A stretch of 64,000 nt of DNA from AWTP1-13 sp963832445 (GCA_963832445.1 CAWHUM010000015.1:186001-250000), one strand, 5' to 3'. Counted from the first letter of the stretch, positions 8,562-18,826 are shown. A program made the numbers and translations. Notes: a model not told the origin generated them from the sequence alone.

Positions 8562-9920
8562 TCAGCTCAGTTCCCGAATCCGGAACGGCAGCCCGCCCTT
8601 GGGGGTCAGCGTCACGGTGGCGTTGATGCCGGGCGGCTCGGTGCCGACGTACTCGGGCCGGAAGCGCCGCAGCAGCATCGACAGCGCCAGCGTGTTCTCC
8701 ACCTGGCTCATGGCGCCGCCGATGCACGAGCGCTTGCCCCCGCCGAACGGCAGATAGGTGTAGGGGATGCGCTTCTTGGCGGCATCGCCGAGCCAGCGCT
8801 CCGGCACGAACGCCTCCGGGTCCTCCCAGAACTTCGGGCTGTGGTGGGCGCCGTAGGCGAACAGCGCCACCTTGTCGCCCGGCCGGATCTCCTTGCCGTC
8901 GATCACGTCGGGCTTGGCCGCCTGGCGCAGCAGCATCCAGATCGGCGGGTAGAGCCGCATGGTCTCCTGGATCACGGCGCGAGTGTAGGCGAGCGCCGAA
9001 TAGTCTGCCGCCGTCGGCTCGCGGTCGCCGTAGGTGGCCTCGCCTTCGCGGCGGATGCGCTCGGCGGCCTCGGGGTGTTTGGCCGTCTCGTAGAGGGCCC
9101 AGGCGAGCGTCAGCGCGGTAGTCTCGGTGCCGGCCCACAGGTACTGCTTGAGCTCGTCGACGGCCTGCTGCTGGTCGAACTCAGGGATGCTGGGGTCGGC
9201 CACCGCCGCCTCGATCATCCTCAAGAGCGTGCGCTCACGCTGCTCGCGCGGGTCGGCGGCGAACACCTCGGGCGGCACGCCGGCCCACACGTCCATGGCC
9301 TTGGCCGCGTCCTCCTCCGTGATCTCGAACTCCTCGCCGGCCACCTTCTTGAGGCGGATCGACTTGTGGTTCATCACGTCGGTGTAGGTCTTCACGCACT
9401 TGAACACGAAGTGCGGGTTGAAGGGCATCTCCCGGTCGAACAGCGCCTTGCAGATCATGTCGGCGGCGAGCGTCCAGGTCTGCTCCACCATCTCCACGGT
9501 ATCGCCGCTCTTGGCGAGCTTGGCCCAGATGTCCATCTTGGTGCGGATGGCGGCCAGGAAATATGGGATGTACTCGGCGAAAATGTCCGGGTGGAACGCC
9601 GGCTGCTGCGGCATGCGGATCTTCTGCCACAGCGCCCCGTCATGGGTGATCATCGACTTGCCGAAGATCGGCTTCAGACCGTCGAAATACTTGATGTAGT
9701 CGTCGGCCTTGGTGACCAGCACGCGTTTGAAGTGCTCCGGCGCGGTGAGCAGCACGATGCGCTGGGTCCCCATGTTGACGGGGATGACGCCGCCGTAACG
9801 GTCCGCCATTAGCATCAGGATCGTCAGCGGATTGCTTGGCCCCTTGAGCAGGGGCGTCAGCGTGAACCAGACCGAGGATTCCTCGCCCAGCTGATGGATA
9901 TGGGATTGAGCGGCATTCAT
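8562..9920 (-). CDS. Cytochrome P450
   Basis: A soluble 452-residue heme mono-oxygenase. It has the I-helix oxygen-activation motif AGTETT, the K-helix ExxR (IQETMRLYPP), the PERW meander block and the heme-ligand loop FGGGKRSCIGG with Cys about 399. The ATG at 9920 is preceded by a GGAG ribosome site; a longer upstream reading is possible but unsupported. There is no membrane anchor, as usual for bacterial class I enzymes, and no ferredoxin or ferredoxin reductase gene is nearby, so its electron donors must be elsewhere. The FGGGKRSCIGG loop and the general pattern resemble CYP4/CYP102-like fatty-acid or alkane hydroxylases, but the substrate cannot be assigned. Confidence 0.95.
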   Translation of the reverse strand: MNAAQSHIHQLGEESSVWFTLTPLLKGPSNPLTILMLMADRYGGVIPVNMGTQRIVLLTAPEHFKRVLVTKADDYIKYFDGLKPIFGKSMITHDGALWQKIRMPQQPAFHPDIFAEYIPYFLAAIRTKMDIWAKLAKSGDTVEMVEQTWTLAADMICKALFDREMPFNPHFVFKCVKTYTDVMNHKSIRLKKVAGEEFEITEEDAAKAMDVWAGVPPEVFAADPREQRERTLLRMIEAAVADPSIPEFDQQQAVDELKQYLWAGTETTALTLAWALYETAKHPEAAERIRREGEATYGDREPTAADYSALAYTRAVIQETMRLYPPIWMLLRQAAKPDVIDGKEIRPGDKVALFAYGAHHSPKFWEDPEAFVPERWLGDAAKKRIPYTYLPFGGGKRSCIGGAMSQVENTLALSMLLRRFRPEYVGTEPPGINATVTLTPKGGLPFRIRELS

Positions 9921-10132
9921 CTCGTCGCGCTCCGGAGGCGATGTGCCCGCGCCAGAATTGCCAACGTCTCCCCGCGGCGCAGGCGTCGCCCGCACGCGCG
10001 CTCCTCCTCCCATGGTCCCTCAATTTTCAAGGGTTATGTGGGGTCGTAGCACCGGCCCGGAAAGGCTGTCCAGCTGTGAGCCTGCGGCGAAAGTGCTTTT
10101 CGGGGCACGGTGTGGCCGCCGTTAACCAAACG

Positions 10133-10780
10133 CTACGGTTGCGGGGAAAACAGCGCAGATCCTGGGCTGCCAGCACCCTCGACCCGCACCCGTCCATCCT
10201 CGATTCTGGCCCGCCCGGCAGCGACCAACGCCAGCGCCTGTGGATAGAGCTTGTGCTCTGCCCGCAGAATCCGCTCCGCGAGCGACTCAGGGCTGTCGCC
10301 ATCGATAACCGGCACCGCCGCCTGGGCCACTATGGGTCCGCTGTCCATCTCCTCCGTCACGAAGTGCACCGTGCAGCCGGAGACCTTCACGCCCGCATCC
10401 AGCGCCTGCTTGTGCGGGTCGAGGCCCTTGAACAGAGGCAGCAGCGAGGGGTGGATGTTGAGCTGCCGCCCCTGCCACTTTGCCACGAAGCCCGCCGACT
10501 GGATGCGCATGAACCCGGCAAGCGCCACCAGCTCGATGCCCGCCTCGGTCAGCGCTTGGTGCACGGCCTCGTCGAACGCCTCGCGCGAGGCAAAAGCCTT
10601 GTGGTCGATGGCCTGGGCGGGGAGGCCCTGCGCCTTGGCCCACGCGAGGCCCGGCGCATCGGGCCTGCTGGAGATGACGGCGGCAATCTCGGCCGGATAG
10701 TCCGCCGCGCGCGCCGCCTCCACCAGCGCCATCATGTTGGAGCCGCGCCCCGAGATCAGGATGCCGACGCGCTTTTTCAT
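10133..10780 (-). CDS. purN: Phosphoribosylglycinamide formyltransferase
   Basis: Transfers a formyl group from 10-formyl-THF to GAR in purine synthesis. The 215-residue protein has the N-terminal ISGRGSNMMAL phosphate-binding loop, the catalytic Asn-His pair in LNIHPSLLPLFKG and the Asp block HFVTEEMDSGP. It lies downstream of purM on the same strand, as in most proteobacteria, but a repeat of about 140 bases separates them here. Length and motifs are normal. Confidence 0.97.
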   Translation of the reverse strand: MKKRVGILISGRGSNMMALVEAARAADYPAEIAAVISSRPDAPGLAWAKAQGLPAQAIDHKAFASREAFDEAVHQALTEAGIELVALAGFMRIQSAGFVAKWQGRQLNIHPSLLPLFKGLDPHKQALDAGVKVSGCTVHFVTEEMDSGPIVAQAAVPVIDGDSPESLAERILRAEHKLYPQALALVAAGRARIEDGRVRVEGAGSPGSALFSPQP

Positions 10781-10797
10781 GCGCCGCTCGTACTTCG

Positions 10798-10939
10798 CCT
10801 CTCCCCGCTTGCGGGGAGAGGGTTAGGGTGAGGGGCAGCCACAAGTTCTGCGGTCGGAGTATGCCTCTGCCCCTCACCCCAGCCCTCTCCCCACGCTGAA
10901 GGCGCGTGTGGAGAGCTCGGCGATGCGTGGGGAGAGGGA
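10798..10939. repeat. Palindromic repeat cluster between purM and purN
   Basis: A perfect 11-base stem (10798-10808 with 10811-10821, two-base loop) is followed by a second block, 10868-10895, that is an imperfect reverse complement of 10811-10837, and by a third copy of the core (GTGGGGAGAGGG) at about 10926-10939. The CTCTCCCC...GGGGAGAG core is of the dispersed palindromic type common between genes in high-GC proteobacteria. It can fold into nested hairpins in the purM-purN transcript. Confidence 0.8.
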
Positions 10940-10942
10940 GAC

Positions 10943-12059
10943 TCACGGCCTGAACCCCAGACTTCCCGAATAGCGCACGGCTTCCGCCTCGCCCTTGCCC
11001 TTGGCCTGCGATTTGACGCCACGGCCCTGCTCGGTCTCGCCGATGCGGACCGGCGCCTCCCCTGCCGCTGCGAGCGCGCGCATCGCCGCTTCCGCGCCGT
11101 CGCGCGCCACCACAAGCACCAGCCCCAAGCCGCAGTTGAAGGTGCGCAGCATCTCGGCCGCATCGAGCTTGCTTGCCGCCATGAGCCAGCCGAACACCGC
11201 GGGCGCCCGCCATGAGCCGAGATCGATGTGCGCGGCGATGCCGTCGGGCAGCACGCGCGGCATGTTCTCGGAAAGGCCGCCCCCCGTGATGTGCGCCAGC
11301 GCCTTCACGGCGCCCGTCTCGCGCACGGCCTTGAGCACGGGCTTCACATAGATGCGCGTCGGCTCCAGCAGCGCCTCGGCCAGCGTGCGCGCGCTGTCGA
11401 ACGGCGCCGGCGCATCCCACGCCAATCTCTCGCTCGGCGACCAGCCGGCGCACCAGCGAATAGCCGTTGGAATGCACGCCCGACGATGGCAGCCCGATCA
11501 GCACGTCGCCCGCGCCGATGTCGCTGCGCGGCAGCACCTCGCCGCGCTCCACCGCGCCCACGGCAAAGCCGGCGAGATCGTAGTCGTGGCCCGCGTACAT
11601 GCCAGGCATCTCGGCGGTCTCCCCGCCGATCAGCGCGCAGCCGGCCTGGCGGCAGCCCTCGGCGATGCCCGCCACCACCGACCGGGCCACCTCCACGTCG
11701 AGCTTCCCGGTGGCGAAATAATCGAGGAAGAACAGCGGCTCGGCCCCCTGCGCCAGCAGGTCGTTGACGCACATGGCGACGAGGTCGATGCCGATCGTGC
11801 CGTGCCTCCCCGTCTCGATGGCGATCTTGAGCTTGGTGCCCACGCCATCGTTGGACGCGACCAGGATCGGGTCCTTGAAGCCGGCCCGCTTCAGGTCGAA
11901 CAGCGCGCCGAAGCCGCCGAGATCGGCATCCGCGCCGGGCCGCCGCGTTGCCTTGGCGAGCGGCTTGATGGCCTCCACCAGCGCGTTGCCGGCATCGATA
12001 TCGACGCCGCTCTGGCGGTAGGAGATGGGCCCCCGGTGCTCCGATTTGCTCTCAGGCAT
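10943..12059 (-). CDS. purM: Phosphoribosylformylglycinamidine cyclo-ligase (one frameshift)
   Basis: Makes AIR from FGAM in purine synthesis. From the ATG at 12059 the first part has the AIR-synthase signature DGVGTKLKIA, the AMCVNDLLAQGAEPLFFLDY block and ALIGGETAEMPGMY. At about base 11425 the reading switches frame (one extra base), continuing with ALAHITGGGLSENMPRVLP and the C-terminal domain to the stop at 10943. The joined product of about 371 residues is normal in length, so the break is most likely an error. purN lies downstream; the gene divergent to it encodes a DUF2066 protein. Confidence 0.93.
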
Positions 12060-12236
12060 GGGTTCTCTCAAGAGGTCGCGTCCAGCGGCGGGTCTACCCC
12101 ATTTTGGCCGCATTGCGCTCCAGGAGTGTCGGGGCATAGCAGACCGTAGCGCGAATCGGTAGGGCTCGGCAGCTCGACGGCTGCCGATTGTGGGAAACGA
12201 AGCGGGCATGCAGCTGCGGCCAGGATTTGGGGTTTT

Positions 12237-13336
12237 GTGCAGCCGTACCGGCTATCGCTGCCGAGGTTGGCCCTTGCCCTGGCGGGCCTGCGTCGTTTCG
12301 CTCCCCGCGCTGGCGGCCGAGAAGGTCTATACGGTTGCCAACTATCCCATCGAGGCCACCGCCGAGAATGCCGTCAAGGCCAAGGAGAAGGCGCTGGCCG
12401 ATGGCCAGCAGGCGGCCTTCCGCTCGCTGCTGAAGCGCCTGATCCCCGTGACCCTCTATCCGCGCGCCAGGAACCTGGCCTCCGTCAGGGGCGCGGATCT
12501 GATCGAAGGCGTCAGGGTGCGCAACGAGCGCAACTCCGCGACCGAATACATTGCGAGCTTCGACTTCTCCTTCCAGTCCAAGGGCGTCCGCGACCTGCTG
12601 CGGCGCGAAGGTATCCCATTCGTCGACGATCAGGCGCCCCTCCTCACCGTCATACCTCTGTGGCGCTCTGCCGCGACGCCAGCCGCCGCGCGAGGAGGCC
12701 GCCTGGACCCGCGTTTGGAAGGGGCTCGATCTCGACAACGCGCTCACCCCCGTCAAGCTGCAGCCGCTGCGCAATCAGGTCCGTCCCGAGACGATCAACG
12801 CGCTGGCTAACGGTGATGGCAGCGCCCTGCGTGCGCTGGCTGCGGAATACAACACCGAGTTCGTGCTGGTGGCGCTTGCCGAGCCCGATCAGACGGCAGG
12901 ACGCCTTGCCGTGACCCTGGCCGGGCGCGATGCCGTCGGCGGCATCACCTTGAAGCGGCCTTATCGCATCGATCCCCGCGACCCAGGCTACGCGACGGAG
13001 CTGGCGGCCGTGGTGGCGCTGCGCACGCTGGAGGGCCGCTGGAAAGCCATCAAGGCGCGCGGCAGTGTCACGTCCTCGACGACGACGGCGACACCGGGGG
13101 ACACGGACCTGCTGATCTCGGTCGAGTTTCGCGGCATGAGCGAATGGCAGGAGATCAGCCGCAAGCTCTCCGCCATCCCGGGTGTGGAAGAGCTGGAGGT
13201 GGCGGGGCTTTCGGCGCGGGGCGCGCGGGTGACGCTGCGCTTCCTCGAAGGCGGCGAGCGGCTTGCCGATGAGCTGGCCGGCCAGGGCCTTTTCTTGCGC
13301 AACTCGGGCGGGAACTGGGTTTTGTCGCTGCGTTAA
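12237..13336 (+). CDS. DUF2066 domain secreted protein (two frameshifts)
   Basis: Two single-base insertions, at about 12291 and 12680, split this gene. With both removed, a GTG at 12237 starts a clean signal peptide (MQPYRLSLPRLALALAGL, then VVSLPALAA) followed by EKVYTVANYPIEATAENAV and a mature protein of about 340 residues ending at 13336. The order purM / DUF2066 / CDP-alcohol phosphatidyltransferase / Hda-like protein is what I know from other Hyphomicrobiales, which identifies the gene by context as well as by sequence. The family has no established function; a periplasmic location is inferred from the signal peptide. Confidence 0.78.
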
Positions 13337-13451
13337 GGTCTCGACTGCGGTCTCCGGCACCGGCTAGACTTTGCCGATCACGTCGCGCTTCAACCGGTTG
13401 CCCCCAGAAGCCGCAGCCGCGCGAACAACCTTCCATCCATCAGCCCGATCG

Positions 13452-14015
13452 ATGTTGTACGCGAACATACCGAATTTCATCACGCTCGCGCGCGTGCTTT
13501 CCGTGCCCGTGATCTTCTGGCTTCTGATCAACGACCACAGCCGGATCGCGTTCTTCGTCTTCGTGTGCGCCGGCGTCAGCGACGCCATCGACGGCTATCT
13601 CGCCAAGCGCTTCAATTGGACCACGGAGCTTGGCGCCTATCTCGACCCGCTGGCCGACAAGCTGCTGATCGTCAGCATCTACATTGCCCTCGGCGTGAGC
13701 CGGGAGATCCCGATGTGGCTGGTGATCGCGGTCGTGAGCCGCGACATCCTGATCCTGCTCGCCGTGCTTTTGTCTTGGCTGCTCGATCACCCGGTCCGCA
13801 TCAAGCCGCTCGCCGTCAGCAAGCTCAACACCGTGGCTCAGATCGTGCTTGCCGCCACCGTGCTAGCCGATGAGGGCTTCGGCCTCGGCCTCGACACGAC
13901 GCGGTTCGTCCTGGTGTTGATTACGGGGTCCCTCACCATCCTTTCGCTCGTCGCCTACCTCAAGGCTTGGCTTCTGCACATGACGGGCTATGAATCGCCC
14001 GACTCGCCAGCTTGA
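13452..14015 (+). CDS. CDP-alcohol phosphatidyltransferase family protein
   Basis: A 187-residue integral membrane enzyme. The CDP-OH-P signature D-G-x2-A-x-R-x8-G-x3-D-x3-D is visible at DGYLAKRFNWTTELGAYLD followed by PLAD, inside a set of hydrophobic helices. The family displaces CMP from a CDP-linked lipid by an alcohol. A second family member (pgsA, at 39.2 kb) is in the uvrC operon, so this one probably makes a different lipid or has a cardiolipin-like role. The start at 13452 is the first ATG that gives a normal N-terminus (MLYANIPNFITLARVL). The next gene, hda-like, starts 120 bases on. Confidence 0.9.
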   Translation: MLYANIPNFITLARVLSVPVIFWLLINDHSRIAFFVFVCAGVSDAIDGYLAKRFNWTTELGAYLDPLADKLLIVSIYIALGVSREIPMWLVIAVVSRDILILLAVLLSWLLDHPVRIKPLAVSKLNTVAQIVLAATVLADEGFGLGLDTTRFVLVLITGSLTILSLVAYLKAWLLHMTGYESPDSPA

Positions 14016-14134
14016 ATGTGCGCGGCGCAGGCGAGGGGTCTGATGTTTATGCGCATCGAAAAGCTGTACTGGTTCCGCCTGAGGGCTCTCGCGGTCCTCG
14101 CAAAGACTGCGGGCTGGATTGGCAAGGAGGCGCC

Positions 14135-14821
14135 GTGAGCGGGGAGCATGAGCAGCTCATTTTCGATCTGCCGCATCGCCCGGCGCTGGGCGCTGAGGAT
14201 TTCTTCATCAGCCAATCCAATCGCGCCGCGGCCGACGTCATCGATCGATGGCCGGATTGGCCGCAAGCCTCGATCTTGGTTGTGGGACCTGCGAGGTCCG
14301 GCAAGACGCATCTTGCCAACGTCTGGCGGCTGAAGTCGGGAGCCGCGCGGCTAGAGGCCTCCGCCGTTTGCGAGGCCGACGTGGCGCGGACAGCATCCGC
14401 CAACGCCCTGCTGGTAGAGGATCTGCATGCCGGCGTCGGGGACGAGCGCGTGCTGTTTCACCTTCTCAACCTGGTTCGCGAGCACAAGCTGGCGATGCTC
14501 ATCACTTCGCGGGTGCCGGCCGGCGAGCTGGAGGTACAACTCCCCGATCTGCGATCGCGGCTCCGCGCGCTGCCGTTCGTGATGATCGCGTCGCCCGACC
14601 AGGCGCTGCTGAGGGCGGTCCTGGTCAAGCATTTCATCGACCGCCAACTGGCCGTGGAACCCCACACCATCGAATACATTGCACTACGGATGGAACAATC
14701 CATGGAGGCTGCTGCAACCATTGTCGCCGAAATCGACAAGGCGGCCATGGCTTTGCACCGCAAGGTGACACGTGCCCTTGCCGCCGAAATACTGGCTCGG
14801 CACAATGCAGCTAGCTCCTGA
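14135..14821 (+). CDS. DnaA-related ATPase, Hda/DnaA regulatory inactivator type
   Basis: A 228-residue homologue of the DnaA AAA+ core. It starts at a GTG at 14135 with a strong AAGGAGG ribosome site. It has the N-terminal clamp-binding-like motif QLIFDLPHRPA, a Walker A loop VGPARSGKTHLAN, and a DnaA-like lid segment (TSRVPAGELEVQLPDLRSRLRA). Hda proteins stimulate ATP hydrolysis by DnaA on clamp-loaded DNA and so limit re-initiation. The Walker B segment is degenerate (NALLVEDLHA). Placement directly before ppk is the usual arrangement in the order. Confidence 0.88.
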   Translation: MSGEHEQLIFDLPHRPALGAEDFFISQSNRAAADVIDRWPDWPQASILVVGPARSGKTHLANVWRLKSGAARLEASAVCEADVARTASANALLVEDLHAGVGDERVLFHLLNLVREHKLAMLITSRVPAGELEVQLPDLRSRLRALPFVMIASPDQALLRAVLVKHFIDRQLAVEPHTIEYIALRMEQSMEAAATIVAEIDKAAMALHRKVTRALAAEILARHNAASS

Positions 14822-14938
14822 CCTGCGCGGCTACGCAGCCTTCATGTTAGTGTTGTACACTTGTGCCCTCGTTCGGCTGGTTGTCAGCATGTGGCACAAT
14901 TGCCACTTGAGCTGCGACCGGCAATCAATAGGTCGTCC

Positions 14939-17206
14939 ATGAGCCGCGCCAAGTCAAAAGTTAAGGAACGGCAGCGAGCGGTCCAGCTCGCGCCCCAATC
15001 TGCGCCCGTGCCGGTGGCCCCTCCCGTCTCCGCGCCGGCGCCGATGGCTCCTCCCGCCGGCCCTGCGCGCTATTTCAACCGCGAGCTCTCCTGGCTGCAG
15101 TTCAATCGCCGCGTACTTGGCGAGGCGCTCAATCTCCGCCATCCCCTGCTGGAGAGACTGCGGTTCCTGTCGATCTCCGCCTCCAACCTCGACGAGTTCT
15201 ACATGGTCCGCGTGGCGGGCTTGCACGGCCAGGTGGTCGCCGGCGTCGTGCAGACGAGCCAGGACGGCCTCACTCCCGCCCAGCAGCTCGCAGAGATCAA
15301 CCGCTTCGTCGCAAGCCTGGTAAGCGAGCAGCAGGCCTGCTGGCAGGCGCTAGCCCAGGAGCTGGCCGCGGCCGGCATCGTCATCGCAGAGCCGAGTGTT
15401 CTTGCTCCCTTCGAGCGTGATTGGCTCGAGCAGCAGTTCCTGCGCCAGCATCTGCCGATCCTGACGCCGATCGCGGTCGATCCCGCCCATCCCTTCCCCT
15501 TCATCCAGAACGGTTCCCTCACGCTCGGCGTCGAGCTGCGGCGCGAGCGCGACGGCGCCACCATGCACGCCCTGCTGCCGATCCCCAATCAGCTCGCCCG
15601 CTTCATCCGGCTGCCCCCCGACGAGGCGCTGAAAGAGGGTGCGCCGATCCGCTTCATTCGTATCGAATTCGTCATCGGCATGTTCATCAAGCGCCTGTTC
15701 CCGGGCCACATCGCCAGAAGCCAGGGCGCGTTCCGGGTGCTGCGCGACAGCGACATCGAGGTGCAGGAGGAAGCCGAGGACCTCGTTTCGTTGTATGAGA
15801 CGGCCCTGCGCCGCCGCCGCCGCGGCGACGTCATCAGGCTCGAAGTCGATGCGCAGATGCCCGCCCGGCTGCAACGCTTCGTCGTGCAGGAGCTGGACGT
15901 TCGCGACGAGGACGTGTTCATGCGCGAGGGCATGCTGGGGCTTGCCGCCACCTCCCAGCTCATCGTTCCGGAGCGTCCCGACCTCGTCTTCAAGCCACTC
16001 AACATCCGCTTTCCCGAGCGCATCCGCGAGTTCAACGGCGACTGCTTCGCCGCTATCCGCAAGAAGGACATCGTCGTTCATCACCCCTACGAGTCCTTCG
16101 ACGTGGTGGTGCAGCTGCTGCGCCAGGCGATCGCCGATCCCAACGTCTTGGCGATCAAGTGGACGCTCTACCGCACGTCCAAGGATAGCCCGATCGTCGC
16201 CCTGCTCAAGGAGGCGGCCGACCTCGGCAAGACGGTAACAGCGGTCGTTGAGCTGAAGGCCCGGTTCGACGAGGAGGCCAACATCCGCTGGGCACGTGAC
16301 TTGGAAAGCGTGGGCGTGCACGTGGTGTACGGCTTCATCGAGCTCAAGACGCATGCCAAGCTCGGGCTGATCGTGCGCCGGGAGGGTGCGGACCTTGCCA
16401 CCTACTGCCACGTCGGCACCGGCAACTATCATCCGGTGACGGCCAAGATCTACAGCGACCTCTCCTTCTTCACGGCCGATCCGGTCATCGGCCGCGACGT
16501 TACGCGCATCTTCAACTTCGTCACCGGCTATGCGGAGCCCGCCGAGATCGAGGTCATGGCGGCGAGCCCGAACGGCATCCGCGCGCGGATGCTTTCGCAC
16601 ATCGGCGAGGAGATCAAGCACGCCCAGGCGGGTCGCCTCGCCGCCATCTGGTTGAAGCTCAACTCGCTCGTCGACAAGCAGATCATCGACGCGCTGTATG
16701 AAGCAAGCCAGGCCGGCGTGGAGATCGACATCGTGGCGCGCGGCGTGTGCTGCCTGCGGCCCGGCATACCGGGGCTTTCCGAGCGCATCCGCGTCAAGAG
16801 CGTGATCGGCCGCTTCCTGGAGCATTCGCGCATTTATTGCTTCGGCGCGGGGCATGGGCTTCCGGCCAGCAAGGCATTGGTATACATCAGCTCCGCTGAC
16901 ATGATGCCGCGCAACCTCGACCGCCGCGTCGAGGTCATGGTGCCCATCACCAACCCGACCGTGCACGAGCAGATCATGGGCCAGATCATGGTGGCCAATA
17001 TCAAGGACAACCAGCAAAGCTGGCGGGTGCTGGCCGACGGCTCTTCGGAGCGCATCTCACCTGCCGAGGGCGAGGAGCCGTTCAATGCGCACGAGTACTT
17101 CATGACCAACCCAAGCTTGTCCGGGCGCGGGCAATCGCTGAAGGAGAACTTCCCGCGCCGGTTCGGCCTCCCGGAGGGAGAGTCTGCGGAGACATCAAGC
17201 TCGTGA
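14939..17206 (+). CDS. ppk1: Polyphosphate kinase 1
   Basis: Polymerises the gamma-phosphate of ATP into polyphosphate, reversibly, at the inner membrane. The 755-residue protein has the N-terminal domain (YFNRELSWLQFNRRVL), the IKWTLYRTSKDSPI block, the active-site segment HVGTGNYHP (His about 491) and the C-terminal phospholipase-D-like half (SVIGRFLEHSRIYCFGAG). The start at 14939 (MSRAKSKVKERQ) begins a basic, Pro/Ala-rich extension of about 40 residues before the conserved domain. Its stop overlaps the ATG of ppx by one base, so the two are translationally coupled. Confidence 0.97.
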   Translation: MSRAKSKVKERQRAVQLAPQSAPVPVAPPVSAPAPMAPPAGPARYFNRELSWLQFNRRVLGEALNLRHPLLERLRFLSISASNLDEFYMVRVAGLHGQVVAGVVQTSQDGLTPAQQLAEINRFVASLVSEQQACWQALAQELAAAGIVIAEPSVLAPFERDWLEQQFLRQHLPILTPIAVDPAHPFPFIQNGSLTLGVELRRERDGATMHALLPIPNQLARFIRLPPDEALKEGAPIRFIRIEFVIGMFIKRLFPGHIARSQGAFRVLRDSDIEVQEEAEDLVSLYETALRRRRRGDVIRLEVDAQMPARLQRFVVQELDVRDEDVFMREGMLGLAATSQLIVPERPDLVFKPLNIRFPERIREFNGDCFAAIRKKDIVVHHPYESFDVVVQLLRQAIADPNVLAIKWTLYRTSKDSPIVALLKEAADLGKTVTAVVELKARFDEEANIRWARDLESVGVHVVYGFIELKTHAKLGLIVRREGADLATYCHVGTGNYHPVTAKIYSDLSFFTADPVIGRDVTRIFNFVTGYAEPAEIEVMAASPNGIRARMLSHIGEEIKHAQAGRLAAIWLKLNSLVDKQIIDALYEASQAGVEIDIVARGVCCLRPGIPGLSERIRVKSVIGRFLEHSRIYCFGAGHGLPASKALVYISSADMMPRNLDRRVEVMVPITNPTVHEQIMGQIMVANIKDNQQSWRVLADGSSERISPAEGEEPFNAHEYFMTNPSLSGRGQSLKENFPRRFGLPEGESAETSSS

Positions 17207-18741
17207 TGCGAGATTACGTACTGCTCGAGGTCAAGCGCGACCTTGAGCCGGTGGGGGTCATCGATATCGGCTCCAACTCGGTCCGCCTCGTGGTCTATGA
17301 AGGCGCAGTGCGGAGCCTCACCCCCATCTTCAACGAGAAGGTGCTGTGCGGCCTGGGGCGCGAGATCGCCTCGCGCGGCCGCATGGACGAGGTGAGCGTC
17401 AAGCGCGCACTCGAAGCGCTGACCCGCTTCCGCACGATCCTCACGATCCTCAACGTAAAATACGTGCGCGCCATCGCCACCGCCGCGTGCCGGGAGGCCG
17501 CCAACGGGCCGGAGTTCATCGTGCAGGCCGAGCGGACGCTTGGCACCAAGATTCAGCTGCTCTCGGGCCAGCAGGAGGCGCAACTCGCCGCAAGTGGCAT
17601 CCTGATGGGCTTCCGCTCGCCCGATGGCTTTGCCGCCGACCTCGGCGGCGGCAGTCTGGAGATCATCGACGTCGCCGGCGAGGCCCTGCGCCAGGCCGCC
17701 ACCCTTCCGCTCGGAGGGCTGCGGCTGCTGGATGCCTCCGGCGGACGCATCGACAACGCCATCGACATCGTCGACGAGCACATCGCGGGCGTTCCATGGC
17801 GCGGCAAGGGCCGCGGCCGCCCGTTCTACGCGGTGGGCGGCACTTGGCGTTCGATTGCCAGGCTGCACATGACCGAGAACGCCTATCCGCTGCACGTCAT
17901 GCACGGCTATGCCATGTCCACGAAGGAGGCGATCGACTTCTGCGGGGACATCCGCAAGGCCAAGAAGCTCTCCGCTATGCGAGGCGCCTCCGACATCCCC
18001 CGCCCGCGCCGCGAGGTGCTGCCGTTCGGCGCCCTGGTGCTCGAGCGGCTGCTGCAGGAGCTGCAGCCGAGCGAGGTTCAGTTCTCGGTGTTCGGCATAC
18101 GCGAAGGCCTGGTCTACGGCCTGCTGTCGGAGACCGAGCGCCGCAAGGACCCGCTGCTTTCGTTCTGCGCCGACTATGCGCGCATGCGCTCGCGCTCGCC
18201 GGAGCACGCAGCCGAGCTTTGCACCTGGACGGACGCGCTGTTCGAGCCGCCGGGTCCGACCGAGACGGAAGAGGAGAGGCGCTTGCGCTATGCGGCCTGC
18301 CTTCTCTCGGACATCAGCTGGCGCGCGCATCCCGACTATCGCGGCGAGCAGAGCCTCATTCTGATCGCGCAGTCGGCGCTCGGCGGCATCGACCATGCCG
18401 GGCGCGGGTTCCTGGCCCTTGCCATCTACTTCCGCCATGTGGGTGCAGGCCGGGAGATCGACGATGAGCAGGCCGAAATGCCGTCGGGCCGCCTCAAGGA
18501 GATCGTGCCCAAGAAGCTCTATCGACGGGCCCGCATCATCGGCGCAGCCATCCGGGCCGCGCACATGCTGTCGATCGGCCGGCCTGGCATCATCGACGAG
18601 ACTCCGGTCGCCTACGACAAGAGCAAGCTGGTACTGACGCTGCCCAAGGCCCATGCGGCGCTGGATGGGGAGCGTGTGCGCCGCCGGTTTGGCGTGCTGG
18701 CTCAGCTCCTCGACAAGGAGCTGGAGATGCGCATCGGCTGA
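17206..18741 (+). CDS. ppx: Exopolyphosphatase (Ppx/GppA family)
   Basis: Hydrolyses terminal phosphate from polyphosphate (or pppGpp in GppA-like members). The 511-residue protein has the ASKHA phosphate-1 motif VIDIGSNSVRLVVYEG and the second glycine loop FAADLGGGSLEIIDV, followed by the C-terminal HD-like half. The ATG at 17206 overlaps the ppk stop in TGATG. Pairing a polyphosphate synthase with its degrading enzyme in one transcript is standard in the group and lets the cell set its polyphosphate pool. Confidence 0.95.
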   Translation: MRDYVLLEVKRDLEPVGVIDIGSNSVRLVVYEGAVRSLTPIFNEKVLCGLGREIASRGRMDEVSVKRALEALTRFRTILTILNVKYVRAIATAACREAANGPEFIVQAERTLGTKIQLLSGQQEAQLAASGILMGFRSPDGFAADLGGGSLEIIDVAGEALRQAATLPLGGLRLLDASGGRIDNAIDIVDEHIAGVPWRGKGRGRPFYAVGGTWRSIARLHMTENAYPLHVMHGYAMSTKEAIDFCGDIRKAKKLSAMRGASDIPRPRREVLPFGALVLERLLQELQPSEVQFSVFGIREGLVYGLLSETERRKDPLLSFCADYARMRSRSPEHAAELCTWTDALFEPPGPTETEEERRLRYAACLLSDISWRAHPDYRGEQSLILIAQSALGGIDHAGRGFLALAIYFRHVGAGREIDDEQAEMPSGRLKEIVPKKLYRRARIIGAAIRAAHMLSIGRPGIIDETPVAYDKSKLVLTLPKAHAALDGERVRRRFGVLAQLLDKELEMRIG

Positions 18742-18826
18742 TGCCGCCGTTGGCGCAGGAGCGCCACGATCTTACGTTTACCTGTATAGTGTATTCCTGT
18801 GCTTGGGCCGGGATGGGCGCTGACGA

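Noticed and set aside
15350..18654. Two long minus-strand frames (555 and 606 codons)
   Set aside because: They lie opposite ppk and ppx, which are intact and well conserved, and have no recognisable domain.
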